DNA from: Daphnia carinata | Taxonomy: Eukaryota > Arthropoda > Branchiopoda > Diplostraca > Daphniidae | Assembly (NCBI RefSeq): GCF_022539665.2 | Contig: NC_081334.1 | Span: forward strand, 7,038,424-7,102,423 | Reading direction: 5' to 3' | Length of the DNA stretch: 64,000 nucleotides | Part shown: piece by piece, positions 28,305 through 42,100 of the stretch | Numbering within the stretch: the stretch's first letter is position 1 | How the letters are laid out: every line of letters begins with the position of its first letter | Position numbers and translations under genes: made by a program | The notes under the pieces: model-generated | Seen by the model: the letters and a program-made list of their open reading frames with translations, nothing else | Databases searched by the model: none | What the model was told of the DNA's origin: nothing

Positions 28305-31300
28305 ATGACTAAATTCAAGTGCACCGAGTACACGAGTTCGGCTGGTCATCAAAATCTCAAGTTCCAGCCGTCGTCGCTCACAAGTGGAACAGAATTAAAG
28401 AAACGACACCAGAGGGAGGAGGATTCGTCCAGCAGCAGTGGTCATTCAGATTTCTATTATTTCGCCAACCGAGGCTGCGCTAATGCGAAATCGTCTGACG
28501 AGGTGAGCACGCTAGACAGCGGGCTATCATCCGACACGGAAGGGTTCACTCCGCCGCCGCTGCCGCGCCGTGTCAACAAGAAGGCGGTGGCTGAATTGCT
28601 GGACGATTCGCAGTCGGACGTCAGCGCCGACTCTTTAGCGCTCAACGACGACGCCCAAACCGATTTGACGTCGTTGGCCAGCAGCATCGAAGTCAGCCCG
28701 GCCACGGCCCGTAAAACGGCCAAAGCTCTGCCCAGTAATCTCTTGTCGGAGATCCGCACCAAGGCGGTGAAACTGCATCATTATCAACAGCCGCAGTCGG
28801 TCAAGGAACTGGGCAAAGTCTTGGATACGCAACTGAAATTGCAGCGCAGCAAAAGCTCGTCCGTTCCGCCGTCACGATCACGCAGCCTCGTTTTGCCTAT
28901 TCCGCAACCGTCGGCGGCAGCACCGTCGTCCTTCGATCCGGCCGATGCTTACTACCAGCGATTCCACATGTGCGAATACGTCGACATCGCCACCGCCAAA
29001 AACAACAACAACAACAACAACAGCCAACAACCCGAATCGCCCGTCGATGACCTCAGCTTCGCCGGTCTCAAAGACATCATGAACGTAGAGAAGAGCGGCC
29101 AAACTATCCGCAGCCACAAGAGCGGCACCGTCCGCGGCGTGCGGAACCGAGTCCGCGCCGGTATCACTACCTTCCTCCAGGGCAAGACCTTCAAAGTAAG
29201 TGCGCGTGTGTCACGAACTTCTTCTTTTGGACGTTTTTTTTTTTTTTTTTTACAAATGGATATATAATTAGGGCTGCACTTATTTTTTGTTTTGTTGCTT
29301 AGCAACCGTCACAGCTGTTAGCTTCTTTCAATGTGAGCGCTTGCATAACATAACGGAACGTTCAGATGCTGTGGCCAGTCTTTTTTTTTTTTTTGCTAAA
29401 CAAAAAATGTGATTGTTTCAAAAGACGCCCAGTCGACCGCTTTACCTTAACAATCAGAGCAAACTGTAACGAGTACATACCGACACGCTCTAGTATATTT
29501 TTATTTATTTTATACTTTTAAGATATCTTTTACACTTAAATACTCGTGAGGGAGGGTAAAGTCCTATCGAATGTTTACTAGCATTTCAACGCGTTCTTAT
29601 CAAATCGGCTAGTGTTGATAAGATTAGACGTTTATATCGTCTGCGGGTATGTAATAGTACGTCTGGTTATTAATGATGACTACGAAAAGTAATAACAAAA
29701 AAATGCGGAAGTTATTTATCTATTTTCCCGATTCATTTTTAGAGAGGGAGGGGGGGTTTATTGTAATACGAAAAAGCACAGACCACCCAAAATAATCTCT
29801 CACGAAAATTCTTTTTGCGCGAGTCAACCTCTTTTTTTTTTCCTCATGTCAAAAAAAAAATTCGCTCACGGAATTAAAAGAAAAAAACTCGTATTTCTTA
29901 TATTCTTCCTAATAACAATGTCCAATTATCGTGCACACACACACAAAAAAAGAAAAGAATTCTTTCTAATTATCAGTGGTTTTGTGCGTGAGTATATAGA
30001 AGAGGGCAAAAACGTTATACATTTCAAAAGGTAGATATTAACTGCCTCCAGGTGTGAATCGATCTTCTCGGTTACTAACCTGAAACGAAAGAACTTTGTC
30101 TTATATCGTTCTCGTTTTTTTTTAAACCGATCCTTCGGGCAAATGACTCTTTCCCTCTAGCTAAATCGTTCCTTCGGACATCATCGTCGCAACAGATGCA
30201 GCTTTTCAAAAAAAAAAATACGATCACAATCAAAGTTCATCGGCTTCTTTGCTCGTTTCAAGCTTTAAAAAAACAAAAAAACAACCATACAAATAAAAGC
30301 AGGCTTTTTTAATAGGGTTTAGGGAACTGTTCATTTCCATGGTTACCCGGCTCAAAACAGACAGGCAGTGAAATTTATTTACGAAGGGCTGCAGACGTAT
30401 AAAGCCTCGTGACCAAGATGACGCATGTCCGATTGTATAAAAATCACCATTAAGATTGCACTTTGTCGAGATAAAACTTGGAACTCTGACGGGATTATAC
30501 GTCGCAGATAAGCTTTATATACACAGTAGCAAATCAATACAGAAATTAAAATACGTAGCATTCCAACCCAATCGTGGGGGCCAAAACGAAGAATCAAGTG
30601 CCCGTTAGAACAACGTCAATGTAACGGACTCTGATTTTTTGGACTACCTGTTGACAGATAGCCGTTTATACCGCAACACTGTTACTCTTCTTTTTGTCTT
30701 CCAAAAAAAAAATAAAGGAAGAGACACATGTCCCGCTACGAGGCAGGTCTAAATACAGTTCGGGAAACACTGCAATCTGGTTCAGCAACGGGATGCGAAG
30801 ATAATTGCCGATTTGTTTAGACAGTGTGATACAGCTCAAAAGGACGGGAACATTTATGCGTGTGATAACACGAACGAATTAACACCAGTGCGTCTAAGTC
30901 AATTGGGATACGTTCCTGAATGGGGTAATTGCACGCTTTAATTATGGATGGCGTACAACACGTTAGAACTTGGCAAAATTCGGCACATGGGACGTACTGT
31001 GCGAATAAACAGCGAACCCCGCCGTGCAACAAACGGATGTAGAAATAAAAGTTTGGCAAACAGTTGAACGACGGAAGTAAATACTATTTAGCAGGAAAGT
31101 CCAGGGACGCGTGTGCCATTTGCTATAAACAGGGATGTACTCGCACCCCGAGTCCCCTTCCGTGTTCCGCGTACATTGGACGCTTATTTATTCACTTCTA
31201 AAGTCCCCCACCAACCAGTTTTACTTATGTATAAGGAAGCTCTAAATAAAAGTGTCGCTGAGCACAATTCTCTAGGGAAATAAAAGTTTCCGGTTCCACC

Positions 31301-33083
31301 GGACGATCGCCTACCGATACTGCGTGGCTATATAATAAAAAAAAAAAAAGAATTTTGGGATTTTTTTTTTCTTCTTCGGTCCGTTGTGAACTACAATTTG
31401 GAATGACTTTGTCTTCACAAACAAGGAAGTATAACGAGTACAAGGTAATATAGTTGTTATTACGTATCGATACGTTTCCATCGTTATATCAACAGACAAT
31501 AAACGTACGTGATTACTGAACTAACGATGGTCGTATATTAAGAGGCTTATCAACGTCTAATAGCGACACGAATAAAAACTCTAATTGCATTGATTTTCGT
31601 GATACGTGAATGATCTTTTCCTCTTTGCAGAGTTACGCGGAACGGGAACACGGCAAAGTCGTTGTGTACACGACGTCCATGGGCGTGGTGAGACAGACAT
31701 TCCAGCGCTGCCTGCAGGTACAGCGCATTCTGGGCACCTTGCTCATCAACTACGAAGAGCGTGACGTCTCCATGAACCGTCAAGTGCAACAGGAGCTCAA
31801 GGAGCGAATGAACCGCAATCGCGTCGTCATCCCGCAAGTGTTCGTCGAGGGACAGCTCCTGGGCGTGAGTGACATTCACATTCAGCCTCTTCTCTATAGT
31901 TTCATTTTCAATGTGTTCTGCGATGGCAAAATGCGTGTCACGACGACGTTCGTGTTGCTCCTTTTTCTTTCGTATCCGAGAAGAATTTTGCACCAAATGT
32001 AATACAATCGGGACAATAGTTGTAGGTCAAATGGAGAACTGGGCCCCTTCTTCAGTTAGATCATATTCTTTCTCGAAGAAAGTAGATCAAGAAGCTTCAA
32101 TACAATGCCTGTGATAGCATGTGCAGCAGCCCGTAGGCAGAGCTCCTTTTTATATTCGGGAAATAAAAAGCTTATACTGAAATTGTTGACCCATTCTCGG
32201 CCGAGCATCTACGATTACGGACTTTAACCTAATTTCCATTTTAAAATGAAATGGCTGCAAGGCAACTAAGTAATTGTATTTAAGTTTAGGGGTGGTAGAT
32301 TCGTGCCAGCTCAGACAACAGATGGCAACTCTATACGAAGGCGAGTTTTTCAAATGCTATTTTTTAGCCAGAACAATTTAGAACAATTCAATCGTGATTT
32401 GTTTCCACCACCACCTGTTTCACTTCGTGCGCTCCAATAGCCTCCTGCGTACAAGACAACAAAAAAATCAATACGAAAAGAAAAACAAAGCGTGTATATG
32501 AAGAGGGGGCCCTAGTCATTTTAAAATTCAATTTGATCACTCACGTCAAAAGTCACTTCGTGTAGATACACACACGTTGTCGTGAAGTTTGTCTATACTT
32601 CATACCCCGCTGCTTGCGTGCATGTAATAAAATCGAATTTTATTATTTTTTTTTTTTGATACACTCTTTCAATATTGAACGACAATGTAATCAAAGAACT
32701 GTCTACCTTTTTTTATTCCGTAAGACGTGAATTGATTTTCTGATGTTTTCAGGATGCTGACGCTATTGAGAAATTGAATGAAACGGGAGACTTGAGGCAA
32801 ATTCTACGTCGCTACAAGGTATTTAGGATGAAGTCAATGATTTTTAATTTGAAAAATTTTTGCTAAAAATGAAAACGTTGAACTGAAGCGCGTCGGACCG
32901 GAGACGATCTGCGATTCATGCGGCGGCTATCGGTACTTGCCCTGTTCCGTCTGTTCCGGTTCGAAGAAATCCATCCACCGCAACCACTTCACCGCCGAGT
33001 TCGTGGCTCTCAAATGCATTACCTGCAATGAGGCGGGCCTTATCCGTTGCGTCGCTTGCTCGTCCACATCATCACCCGCTTGA
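28305..33083 (+). CDS. GRXCR1: Glutaredoxin domain-containing cysteine-rich protein (GRXCR1-like)
   Basis: Four exons (28305-29195, 31631-31864, 32753-32818, 32889-33083), all phase 0, give 461 residues. Residues 1-297 are a Ser-rich, probably disordered region with a poly-Asn tract encoded by AAC repeats near 29003. Residues about 305-397 form a glutaredoxin-like fold (HGKVVVYTTSMGVVRQTFQ, VVIPQVFVEGQLLG, GDLRQILRRYK). The C terminus carries four CxxC pairs (405/408, 416/419, 440/443, 451/454), a DnaJ-like zinc-binding module typical of GRXCR proteins. At the usual CPYC redox site there is no cysteine (residues 310-317), so thiol transferase activity is unlikely. Vertebrate GRXCR1 organises actin in hair-cell stereocilia; a role in actin-based sensory or bristle structures here is inference. 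The last intron is only 70 bp, with an unusually pyrimidine-poor acceptor (GAACTGAAG). Confidence 0.92.
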
Positions 33084-36000
33084 TTGAAATCAACTTTGCG
33101 CGTCACCCCATCATAAAAAGAAAAAAAAAGCAACGGAAACCTACAGACAACAACAAAACCGGAAATCTCTTTAACGCACTTCACTTCTTCCTTTAAACCA
33201 TTTAGCGATTAACTTTTGTATTTGTTTTTTTTTTTGATCCTTTTAAATAATTTCCTCATCACAGCACATTAACCTAACGTCTTTTTGTTTTAAAGAAATT
33301 TAAATTTTTGGGATTTTTACTTGCAATTGAATATCAACCGTGTATACAATCTTACATCAATATTGAAAGACTAAAAATGACCTATAAATTGTTCTTTGGC
33401 CCTATACAACATCGAAACAACGTACAAGAAAAGCAAACAAAGAGAGACATGTAGTACATTTTCGATACAACTCCCATCTTCCAAATCATTCGTGTGTGTG
33501 TGTATACGTGATCTGTGATATGTCGAATGAATGTTGAAACACTTTATTTCTTTCTCCAATATATATTAAAACGCGAAGGAGGAGAACGAGAATGAACATA
33601 CAACACTAAAACTTTTTTTTTTCTTTTTATAATACACTGTCAAATGGCAAAAAAAGAAGGAAAATATACTGTATACTAAACAAGCCTGAAATGATTTCCC
33701 TTATATCCGTATTTAGAATTTCACCTACACATAACTATTTAATTCGGCGAACTAGAAATTGCTCGTCTCGAACATTCAAAGGCATCCAATTATATTCCAT
33801 TTTTCGATGTACACGTCACGCGCAGCAGCTAGAAAGCATAGACCACAACATCACCATTGTCATGATCAAGAAAGTGCCGGTACAGAAAAGTAGTCCTGAT
33901 TCGATGTAATCTCTAAATAGACCCGCAAGGACGTATACGACCCTGGAACATATTCCGAGTGAAGACGTAGTTCTTTGCTGCAGTTCTTATATCGATCGCG
34001 TACATAAAAAAATCATTAACCTTATTTTTGGCAGCAGGTTTTTGAGACGACCTCGCCATCAGAACAGCTCAAGAGGATCACATTGTGGTGGGAGGTTTAT
34101 GTATTATCCATTCAACTGAGTAGAGTTGGATGTACGCAATGTATGACATCAACTGGTTTCGATTTTCTTTCTCGAAATTTTTGGCTGCTATGCTCGATTA
34201 AAGGTCACAGTTTCCCTAATAGCTCTATTGTTTATGCGGCAGGCGTATGTACCATGTACGAGCAACGGACGTGATTCAACATGTTAAGTAGGGCCGATGC
34301 AATGGAGAACAATTTAAATGAAAATACGCTACAATTATGTTCGTATTTTTGCAACGTAACTGAGTGTGGAAAGATCAAAAGTGGAAGGAGAACATTGTTC
34401 TAATTGCCATAGACTACAAAAAAAAACAGTCTTGATAGATGATGAGAACTATATTTCTAACTTAACGTCCATTTGCGCAATAAATTAACAGCTGAGCCAT
34501 TTCACCTTTCAAAAATGTTAAGCTCTTTACAGAGGGCAAACGATACACTGTCTTTCTATTTTTATTTTTTAAACCCAAAGAATTTATTGTGAATCGTATC
34601 TGGACGATGCAGATAAGAAAAAAAAACGATGCCAATTCGTTTAACACAATTATTGAAAGTTATGGAAGTTATGTACGTAACCATGGCAATAACTGAACAA
34701 CGCTTTCAAACAGATCTCAAAACTTTTTGGATTACCTCGTCCATAACTGCGTCATCATTCGAATATTAGACAAACATTTTCCATCACTACGACGAGTACT
34801 ATGCGTCATTAAGACGAGAACCGTTTTTTTGATTCGTTCTACTATAGAAGCTGCAGGGATATTGGTAGATATGATCCATTAAACACAGAGGACTAAACAT
34901 CAACATGCGGGGGAGTGAATCGATTACTAAGTAATCTTTAGAAAAGAAAAAAAAACATTCGTGAAAGAGGATCTAGGATTATACCAGTCTTTGTATATGC
35001 GCTCGTATGGAGCAACGGTACACGAAAATAAAGAAACTTGTTTGTTAATAAGCTCGTCCCCGTTTAATATTCTACGTGGAGGGCGGAGTGACCAGCAGTG
35101 GAAAACCAAGTGCGATCGATTGTTACACACCGTCACATCCAGTGCACTCGACCTTACGCCACAAACGAAAGAGCACAAGTCTCAAATGCTCGCATTAAAT
35201 CCCAACGTATTACAAAGTGATTCCTTCCAGCGCATCACCGACGTATGGGGGAATCACTTTTGATGGTACGAGAAGAATTACGTTGCGGTATTTCGAAGGA
35301 CGGTCGTTTTTCGTGTAGTCTTTCCATTAAATGACAATACTTGTACTCACATTTTTCCTATTATATTGGCCTGACGGAATTGATTGTCATCTAGGCGGTG
35401 CCCAACGGTTGGTTGCATTTTCCCATTACAATAGCGATCGAAGAGCTACTGCGTCATCGACGTTATATACAGCGTCGGCTAGCTGGATCCCGACGTCAAC
35501 AATATCTATGAAAAAAAAAAGGCGACGTAAGCTTCGTTGGAATATAGCACAGGATGAAACAGCCGGACGAGATAAATCGAGCGATATCAGAATAATGACG
35601 TTTTATACCAAGGTCTGTTGTATATGTATACAGTTCCGGGTTAAAGGGATCAGATGACAGACCAGTAATGTAATACACCACTTCTTTTTTTTTTAAGAAT
35701 TTTCAAAAGTTGGGGTAATTAACAATTTTTATTTATATTAAAATGTAAAATATTTTTTTTTGTGTTAACACTGGACTATTCTAAAAAAAAGGGGGGCTTG
35801 TTGCCGGACACGTGACAATACTAGTGATGTACATATGATACGTAGAGTATAAAAAAAAAAAATTCGGGAAACCGCTGGTGTTAATAAAACAACCAGTAAA
35901 AGGAAACCATATGGTTCCTTTATTTTTTATGGCAAACAGCCTGTCATAAAATGTAATTCTTTTATTTCTTCATTTCTTTGCGGTGTAGGCTATATGACAC

Positions 36001-39000
36001 ATAGCCAACACGTAGGATCGATATCGAAAAGACTTCCAGGGACTGGTTGCCAGAGGGAAAGAGTCTAAGAAATAATTGCCCAATTGTTTGCATTTCATTG
36101 TGGTAGAGAAATATCTGCATTTAAAATCCTTACGATAAATGATTTAGTGTCACGCAGATAGCACATCTGTGTTGACGGTGCCCCTTAAAAAACGATCCCT
36201 GATTTCCATATACGCTTTTAGAAAGTGCTCCAAGTGGTTTATTCTTTTTTTTTTTTTTTTATCCTCCATCTTTTTTTTTCCCCCTTTAATTCCTCTATAT
36301 CCCCATCGGGCTTTTAAACGCTCTCTTCGGTCGTCAATCCTTATTTGTGAATGCTATACCACAGAAATCCTAGCATCGATCCCCAAGAACTTTGGATGGA
36401 CATTTTTTTTTTCAGTCCTTCCTACACATTATAATAGCCTTTGTGTGTGTACGTCTAGTGTATAGTGCATTTGCCCAGAGAGATTTAACTGTGTGTAGGA
36501 CGATATAGAGCCTTTTAAAATCTATAGAGGCCTTGCCTCTTAAGAGGCCATATCGACCATCGCCGAAATAGCCTACTGGAAAGTGCACCAGCACATTGTG
36601 CTGATTCGAGAAAGTGACGATTATCACAGTTTCCCTCGAGTAGTATGTTCGATTGGTGAATACGCTTAGTTGGTTATAACACTTGAATTTCAGTCGACAG
36701 TTTAGACTCGATTTGACTTTTGATTGGCTCACTCATCCGAGAGACATGTAGAACATGCGATGCAAAGGTTCCATCAATTCGTGTCGACACGATTCAATTT
36801 AGTATCTAATGGAAAGGAAAGAAATTGATTTATTTTTTTCCATCAAATGTAACAAGGGAAAGGATCGTTTTATTTTTGGACAAATAAATCAAGTAAGTAT
36901 GGCAACATGTTTGTCGAAAAAGATGTGGGCGCCATTTTTTCATTTTGTTGCCCCTTCCCTTTGTTTTAGATTGAGACAAAACGAGGTTTTTGCCAGGTGA
37001 TGTTCCAGTTCTCGTGGGCGTAAATTACGTCAGACGGTAATGTCTTTGAACTCCTGAAACTGGTGTGCCAACAACTACCAGACTATTCGTCAGGCTTCGC
37101 AGTAATTAGACTTGTACATGGTAAGTGCAGAAGCCTATGAAGCATCGTGTGCATTTCGAAAATGTTTTTGTGTTATTTCTGAACCGTCGTGTTTGAAGCT
37201 AATTAAAACTAAACTGGTTAGTAACGACCCGAACAAATGACACGTCACATTGCCATAAAACGAATTCACGTTGAATGTCAATGTCAGATATCAAATGTTG
37301 ACAGTTACTGCTTGTACTGGTTTCTTTTTTTATGAGACTCTTGATGTCGAGATTATTATTGCTTTTGTCGTCGTGGATTATTCTGAAAGTCGGACGATTC
37401 CCAGACGTCTATTTGTGGCAATCATAGACATCCAGTTTGATGTGAGGCTATCAAAAGGTAAATGCTTTTTCCTTTACGTAGCCTTGTAATCCCACCTATT
37501 TTGGTTAGATGTTTGTTGGCTGTTGTTGTCATAAAGCCTCTGTTATTGATAATCTTGAGTCTGTATTCTGATCAGGTTTTTTCTTATTTTCTGCAGGCAT
37601 TTGTTGCTTTTCAAGTGGTATCCTAGAGGAACACGTCTCATACCAAATGAACCCCGAACGCTAATCACTCGTTTTTAATTTGGTTCCCTGGTTGTGGATC
37701 CAGAGAAAGCTGGTATTTTCCTTCCTGGTTGGGCTGTCCAAAAGAATTTCACATCGAAACCATACCCACAAGTAAGACACGATGCTTAAGCCATAGAGAA
37801 AGCGAATCGTTCAACTCCTCATTGCAATTTCAGCTTCTTGTTATTGATTACATCCATGTAGACGAGTCAATGCTGACGACAAACGAGTTAATTATTCATT
37901 TTTTTATCACAAGAAAACAGTTTTATTTTTATTAGCATAGCTATTTTGCACATCCCTTTGATCCACTCCAACGTGGGTGTAGAGAAAGCGGTCGAATTTT
38001 TCATGTGCTGTGGTCTTTCAAAAAACGAAAGATGACGACTTTTATCGATTGAACTACTCATTCGATACGTTCATTTTTCATCCCACTTGTTATCCTACAT
38101 TCCCCTTCCCTTTGTTTCTATTAAATCTTCTCTCCTTGATAGCCAAGCGTGCGTCAATGATCTATAGCGCTCATTATACCCACCTATTCATTCTAGTATT
38201 GTGACTTGACGAATATTTGTAATAATTTTTTAAAAAAGATTTTTGCATATTGCCGATTTTTATCTGACAGGTCTTTTTCTTGCTACAGGTCTTTGAAATA
38301 TGACTTTCTAGGACCGAAATTCAGGGACGCTGAGAGCCTGGATTATGGATTGGAAGTGTACGCGTGTTTCTGGTTGATTGGAGGCGAGACGGGCCGTCGA
38401 CCAAGGCTGTCGCGAAATAGGAGTTGATTAGCACAACACAATCACGCAGGACACAGCCTGGGTAAAGAGACAGTCTTCATTTTGTTCAGTCACATTTGCT
38501 TCACTTCAAGGTCGATCTTCCTAGAGCGTTTTTCTACATCCACATTTCTAAGGATGAGGTGCGAATAATAAGGCCTTCACTCCTTGAAGAAAAAGAGGGC
38601 TGTTCCATGAGGTAACTAGCGTAAATGTACTCGTTCGCATCGAAATATTGAATTGATTTGTGATCGGAATTTGTTTAGGTGCGTGTCTATCGACGATATC
38701 GTGTTGTGCGCATCAACCGCTGCCCTCCTTGAGGAGAGTATGAGCAAGCGCAGTGTCCGCTATCTTAACTGGGCGACTCTAAAGCCTCCTTTTTTTTTTT
38801 TGCGAAGGCCACCGATAAATACAAGAGCCCAGCCGCTCCCGCTTCGTCACATTGCACGCTCCTCGGTAACATTTCGTTTCGTCTTCAATTCCGCTCAGCG
38901 CTCTTATTTTTTCTGGAATCTTGCATTTTTATTTGGGTTTTTCGTTTGAAATTACGGAACATCGAAGACCATTCGATTGTCAAGTTTTCATTTGGAAATT

Positions 39001-39193
39001 CGCAATATTTTAGTTGCTGTGGAAGGAAACTGATTTCACCGGACATTTTGAGAAAGACGGAAAAAAGGACTACAACATTGCAATCTTCTGGTATATTGAA
39101 TTATTCTAACATTGCCATGTCTTTTTTTTAATGTGTTTAAAAATTATTGACAGGCGTCTTCCATTTTCGTGAACTACGAGATCATCTAGAAAA
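33084..39193. other. Sparse region between GRXCR1-like gene and the peptide precursor
   Basis: The first part holds the GRXCR1-like 3' UTR. The rest has only short open frames. One exon-like patch at 38289-38427 is noted separately. An acceptor-like GACAG at 39149-39153 lies 40 bp before the next ATG and probably starts the 5' UTR portion of the peptide gene's first coding exon. Confidence 0.45.
38289..38427 (+). other. Weak exon-like patch
   Basis: A pyrimidine-rich acceptor (TTTTTCTTGCTACAG) is followed by an open frame reading SLKYDFLGPKFRDAESLDYG and on to a stop at 38425-38427. The residues look less T-driven than the neighbourhood. No partner exon or family was recognised. It may be a last exon, a decayed mobile-element fragment, or chance. 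Confidence 0.18.
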
Positions 39194-42100
39194 ATGGTTT
39201 CCAAAGTGTTGGTCATCCTCTTGGCAGTTGCCGTCTTGAGCCAGGCCGTCCTCAGCCTCGATCCGCATTACTTTGACGAAGGTAAAACGTTATCCTTTTA
39301 TTTCTTTTTTTTTTTTAAGGTGTCATTTAGTGATCGGAAACAATAGTCCATCCACAATAGTGTGGCCCGTCCCAATCCAGAACACACAAAGTCCACGTAA
39401 TGGGATAGATAGAATTACATGCAGGGTGTCAGATTAAAAAAAGAAAGCATCGATAACTAATGATCTCTCCCCCCCCCCCTTTTTTTTTAGTTATATGCGT
39501 GGGTTGTTTTTCGACTGACACCTTTCAATGTATAAAGTGTTGTATGCACTGTGCATCCACAGCAGTAAGAATGCCCCTACACACTGCGTGTCTCTCTCCG
39601 AAAAGAAAAAAACACGGATCGATATCTTTCGCAGCTACATCTAGTTGGCTCCGTTCTTGTGTCCCTTCGTGTGATGGTTGGGATTAGATTTACTTCTGTT
39701 CCCCCTCGCACTCCTCTCACCGCGCACTTCTTTCTATGCAATTCTCTCACTTTTTTTTGTGCATGTACTCCGCGGAAATAAGAAAGTGGCTGGATAAAAA
39801 AAAAAGGTAAAAGGGCAAAGGAGAGAAAAAAACATTCCGCAGGATTGGTTAGAGATGGAGGCACTCAAACAAATAGAGGGGCATGTTTTTTTCGAGCTCC
39901 TCCGGTGTTGTAGTCATTTACTTTCGACTCAACGATCTGATCCAATTGGCTTTAACTTTTTCTTCTGCCTGTTGCATTGCTTTTTTTTTTTTTTACACAC
40001 GCGCAATCGTAATCTTGTTGCATTATGTCATCTCCCTTTGATTTATCGGTTTATACTTTTTTTTTCTATGGTAGGGTTTATTTCCTCATCGCTTATTAGG
40101 ATTTTGGAAATGAGTCGAACGTGAAAGATGGATCTTTTTTTTTTGCGAAAAGGGAATTTTTGGTTTTGTGTGCACTAACAAAAGAGCAGCAAACTGTTGG
40201 CCAGGATTGTATCATTGGCCATATGCGCTCCTCTCCTAATCTTATCTTTTCTTTTCGGCGGAAGGAGATGCGGGGAAAGTTTACTTTATATCGCATCACG
40301 AAATAAAAAAAAAAAAAAAAGGGCGGGATCTTTCGTGACTTCCCGGGGATCACACCGAACGGCTTGCTCTTTGTTGTGCAGTAGGCAACCAATGTTATAT
40401 CTATGCCAAAACAGTTTTGCATCGAAATCTTTTGATACGACGCATAAATCTTTCTATAACATTCACATCTTTTGCTGGGTTTTTTGTTATTCCTCTGCAT
40501 AACGACGCAAAAGAAATGGCGTCTTCAATAATTTCCCGAGTGTTTTCATGTAGGACGAATCCCGCGTGAATGCTTTTGCATTTGTGGCCTGTTTGCATTT
40601 TTTTTCCCTCCTCCTTTTTAATGCATCTATAAAAAAAAAAAAACTCCGGAGAGTGTCTATACAGTTAGAACTCTCTGGCGTATGTTTGGTACTTAATGTA
40701 TTGGCCCAAAAAGACTTTCGCTCTTTAGAGGACGACGCGCAAAGTTAAAAGGTCACGAAAGTGTTCAGTTTTCCAACGTTTTCATTGGACGAAAGCCATG
40801 ACCTTTCCATTAGGGGATTGTACATCTCTTTATAAATTGAACGATTTTCATAGATATCAAGGGATGGGTTTCATTTTTCGAAATGTGTTTTGTTGTGACA
40901 TGTTTCGTCACGTACACCCCGTGACACGTTAAGATGAAAAACGTGTTTGAATTTCTCTTGGAAAACCTCGACCCGTCAATCAAACGCGCATCATCCGGTT
41001 AGACTCGAAAAGACCTTGCCCCCGCAGTGTCAATGCGCGCCGCAATTGAGAAACGGACGTTGATGATGATTGGCGCAAGGATAACGGGACAACTCCCGCA
41101 TCATCCCCGTTCGACACGAGATAGAAAGTTGTCACACTTTCTAATACATTTTTTTTTTCAAAATGATTTCGTGAGATACGAAAGTGATGATCACGTTTTT
41201 TTTTACCCTTTTTTTTCAAATTAATTCAGGATAAATTTGATCCCAATTAAAATCGATAACGTTTTTTTTTTACGTTAATTTCGTTCCTCTGTGTTTGTCA
41301 ATTCAATAATTAGATTTGGAACTAATAGCTTTTTTTTTGTTTTTTTTTTCCCATACTATTGGAGGGAAAATTTCATTTGACTGGAGGATGTGAGTAGATC
41401 CGTTTTTGATAGGCAATCAAGAGTTTGGATGTACTTGGCTTATTTTCCAATCTATTTCAAATAACAAAAAAAGAAGTTGTCGATCCTGCTCTCATTTTTT
41501 TTTATGGTTGTACGGATCTCTTCAGATCAACTGCTAATAGGGAACGTGCGCTTTTTACTCTCGCACCATGTCGTTTATCTCCGGTCTGGGAGTTGAACGT
41601 AATAGTCAAGTTTTTGCATAATGGCACTCTCTTGATCTCATTATCTATCGATCTTTTGTTCGTTTTTTTTGTTGTTTTTGTTTGTTCTATCCACAATCTT
41701 AGCCATCTGTTTTGCATTTTTCGGGGTAGGCTTTAAAAAAATCTCATCTATTTTTAACGTTCACATGAAAGCCTTCATACAATATTTTGATTTTATTATC
41801 AAGAAAAAGCTCTGAAAGCAGCCATCAAAATGTTCGAGACTTAGTTGTGATATAACGAACTAGATAATTTAAAGTTTAATCATTTTTCGGGGGTGGGATT
41901 TTAAATTCATCTTACATTGTTTAATCTTGAGCTGCTGGCAGAAGCATTGACGTCATTGTACATGACGTAAGGTGCGAGACGCTATGTCGTTTCAGAGCTG
42001 AAAATTCATGTACGCACTGCATAATTATTTTTTACGACACTTTGAGAACTGGGCGCGTTTGGCTACGGTGAGGCGTTAGATGAAACTTTAGGTCTTGTTT

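Noticed and set aside
31550-31996. 148-codon minus-strand frame opposite GRXCR1-like exon 2
   Set aside because: It is antisense to a well-supported glutaredoxin exon, has no family features, and contains no splice logic.
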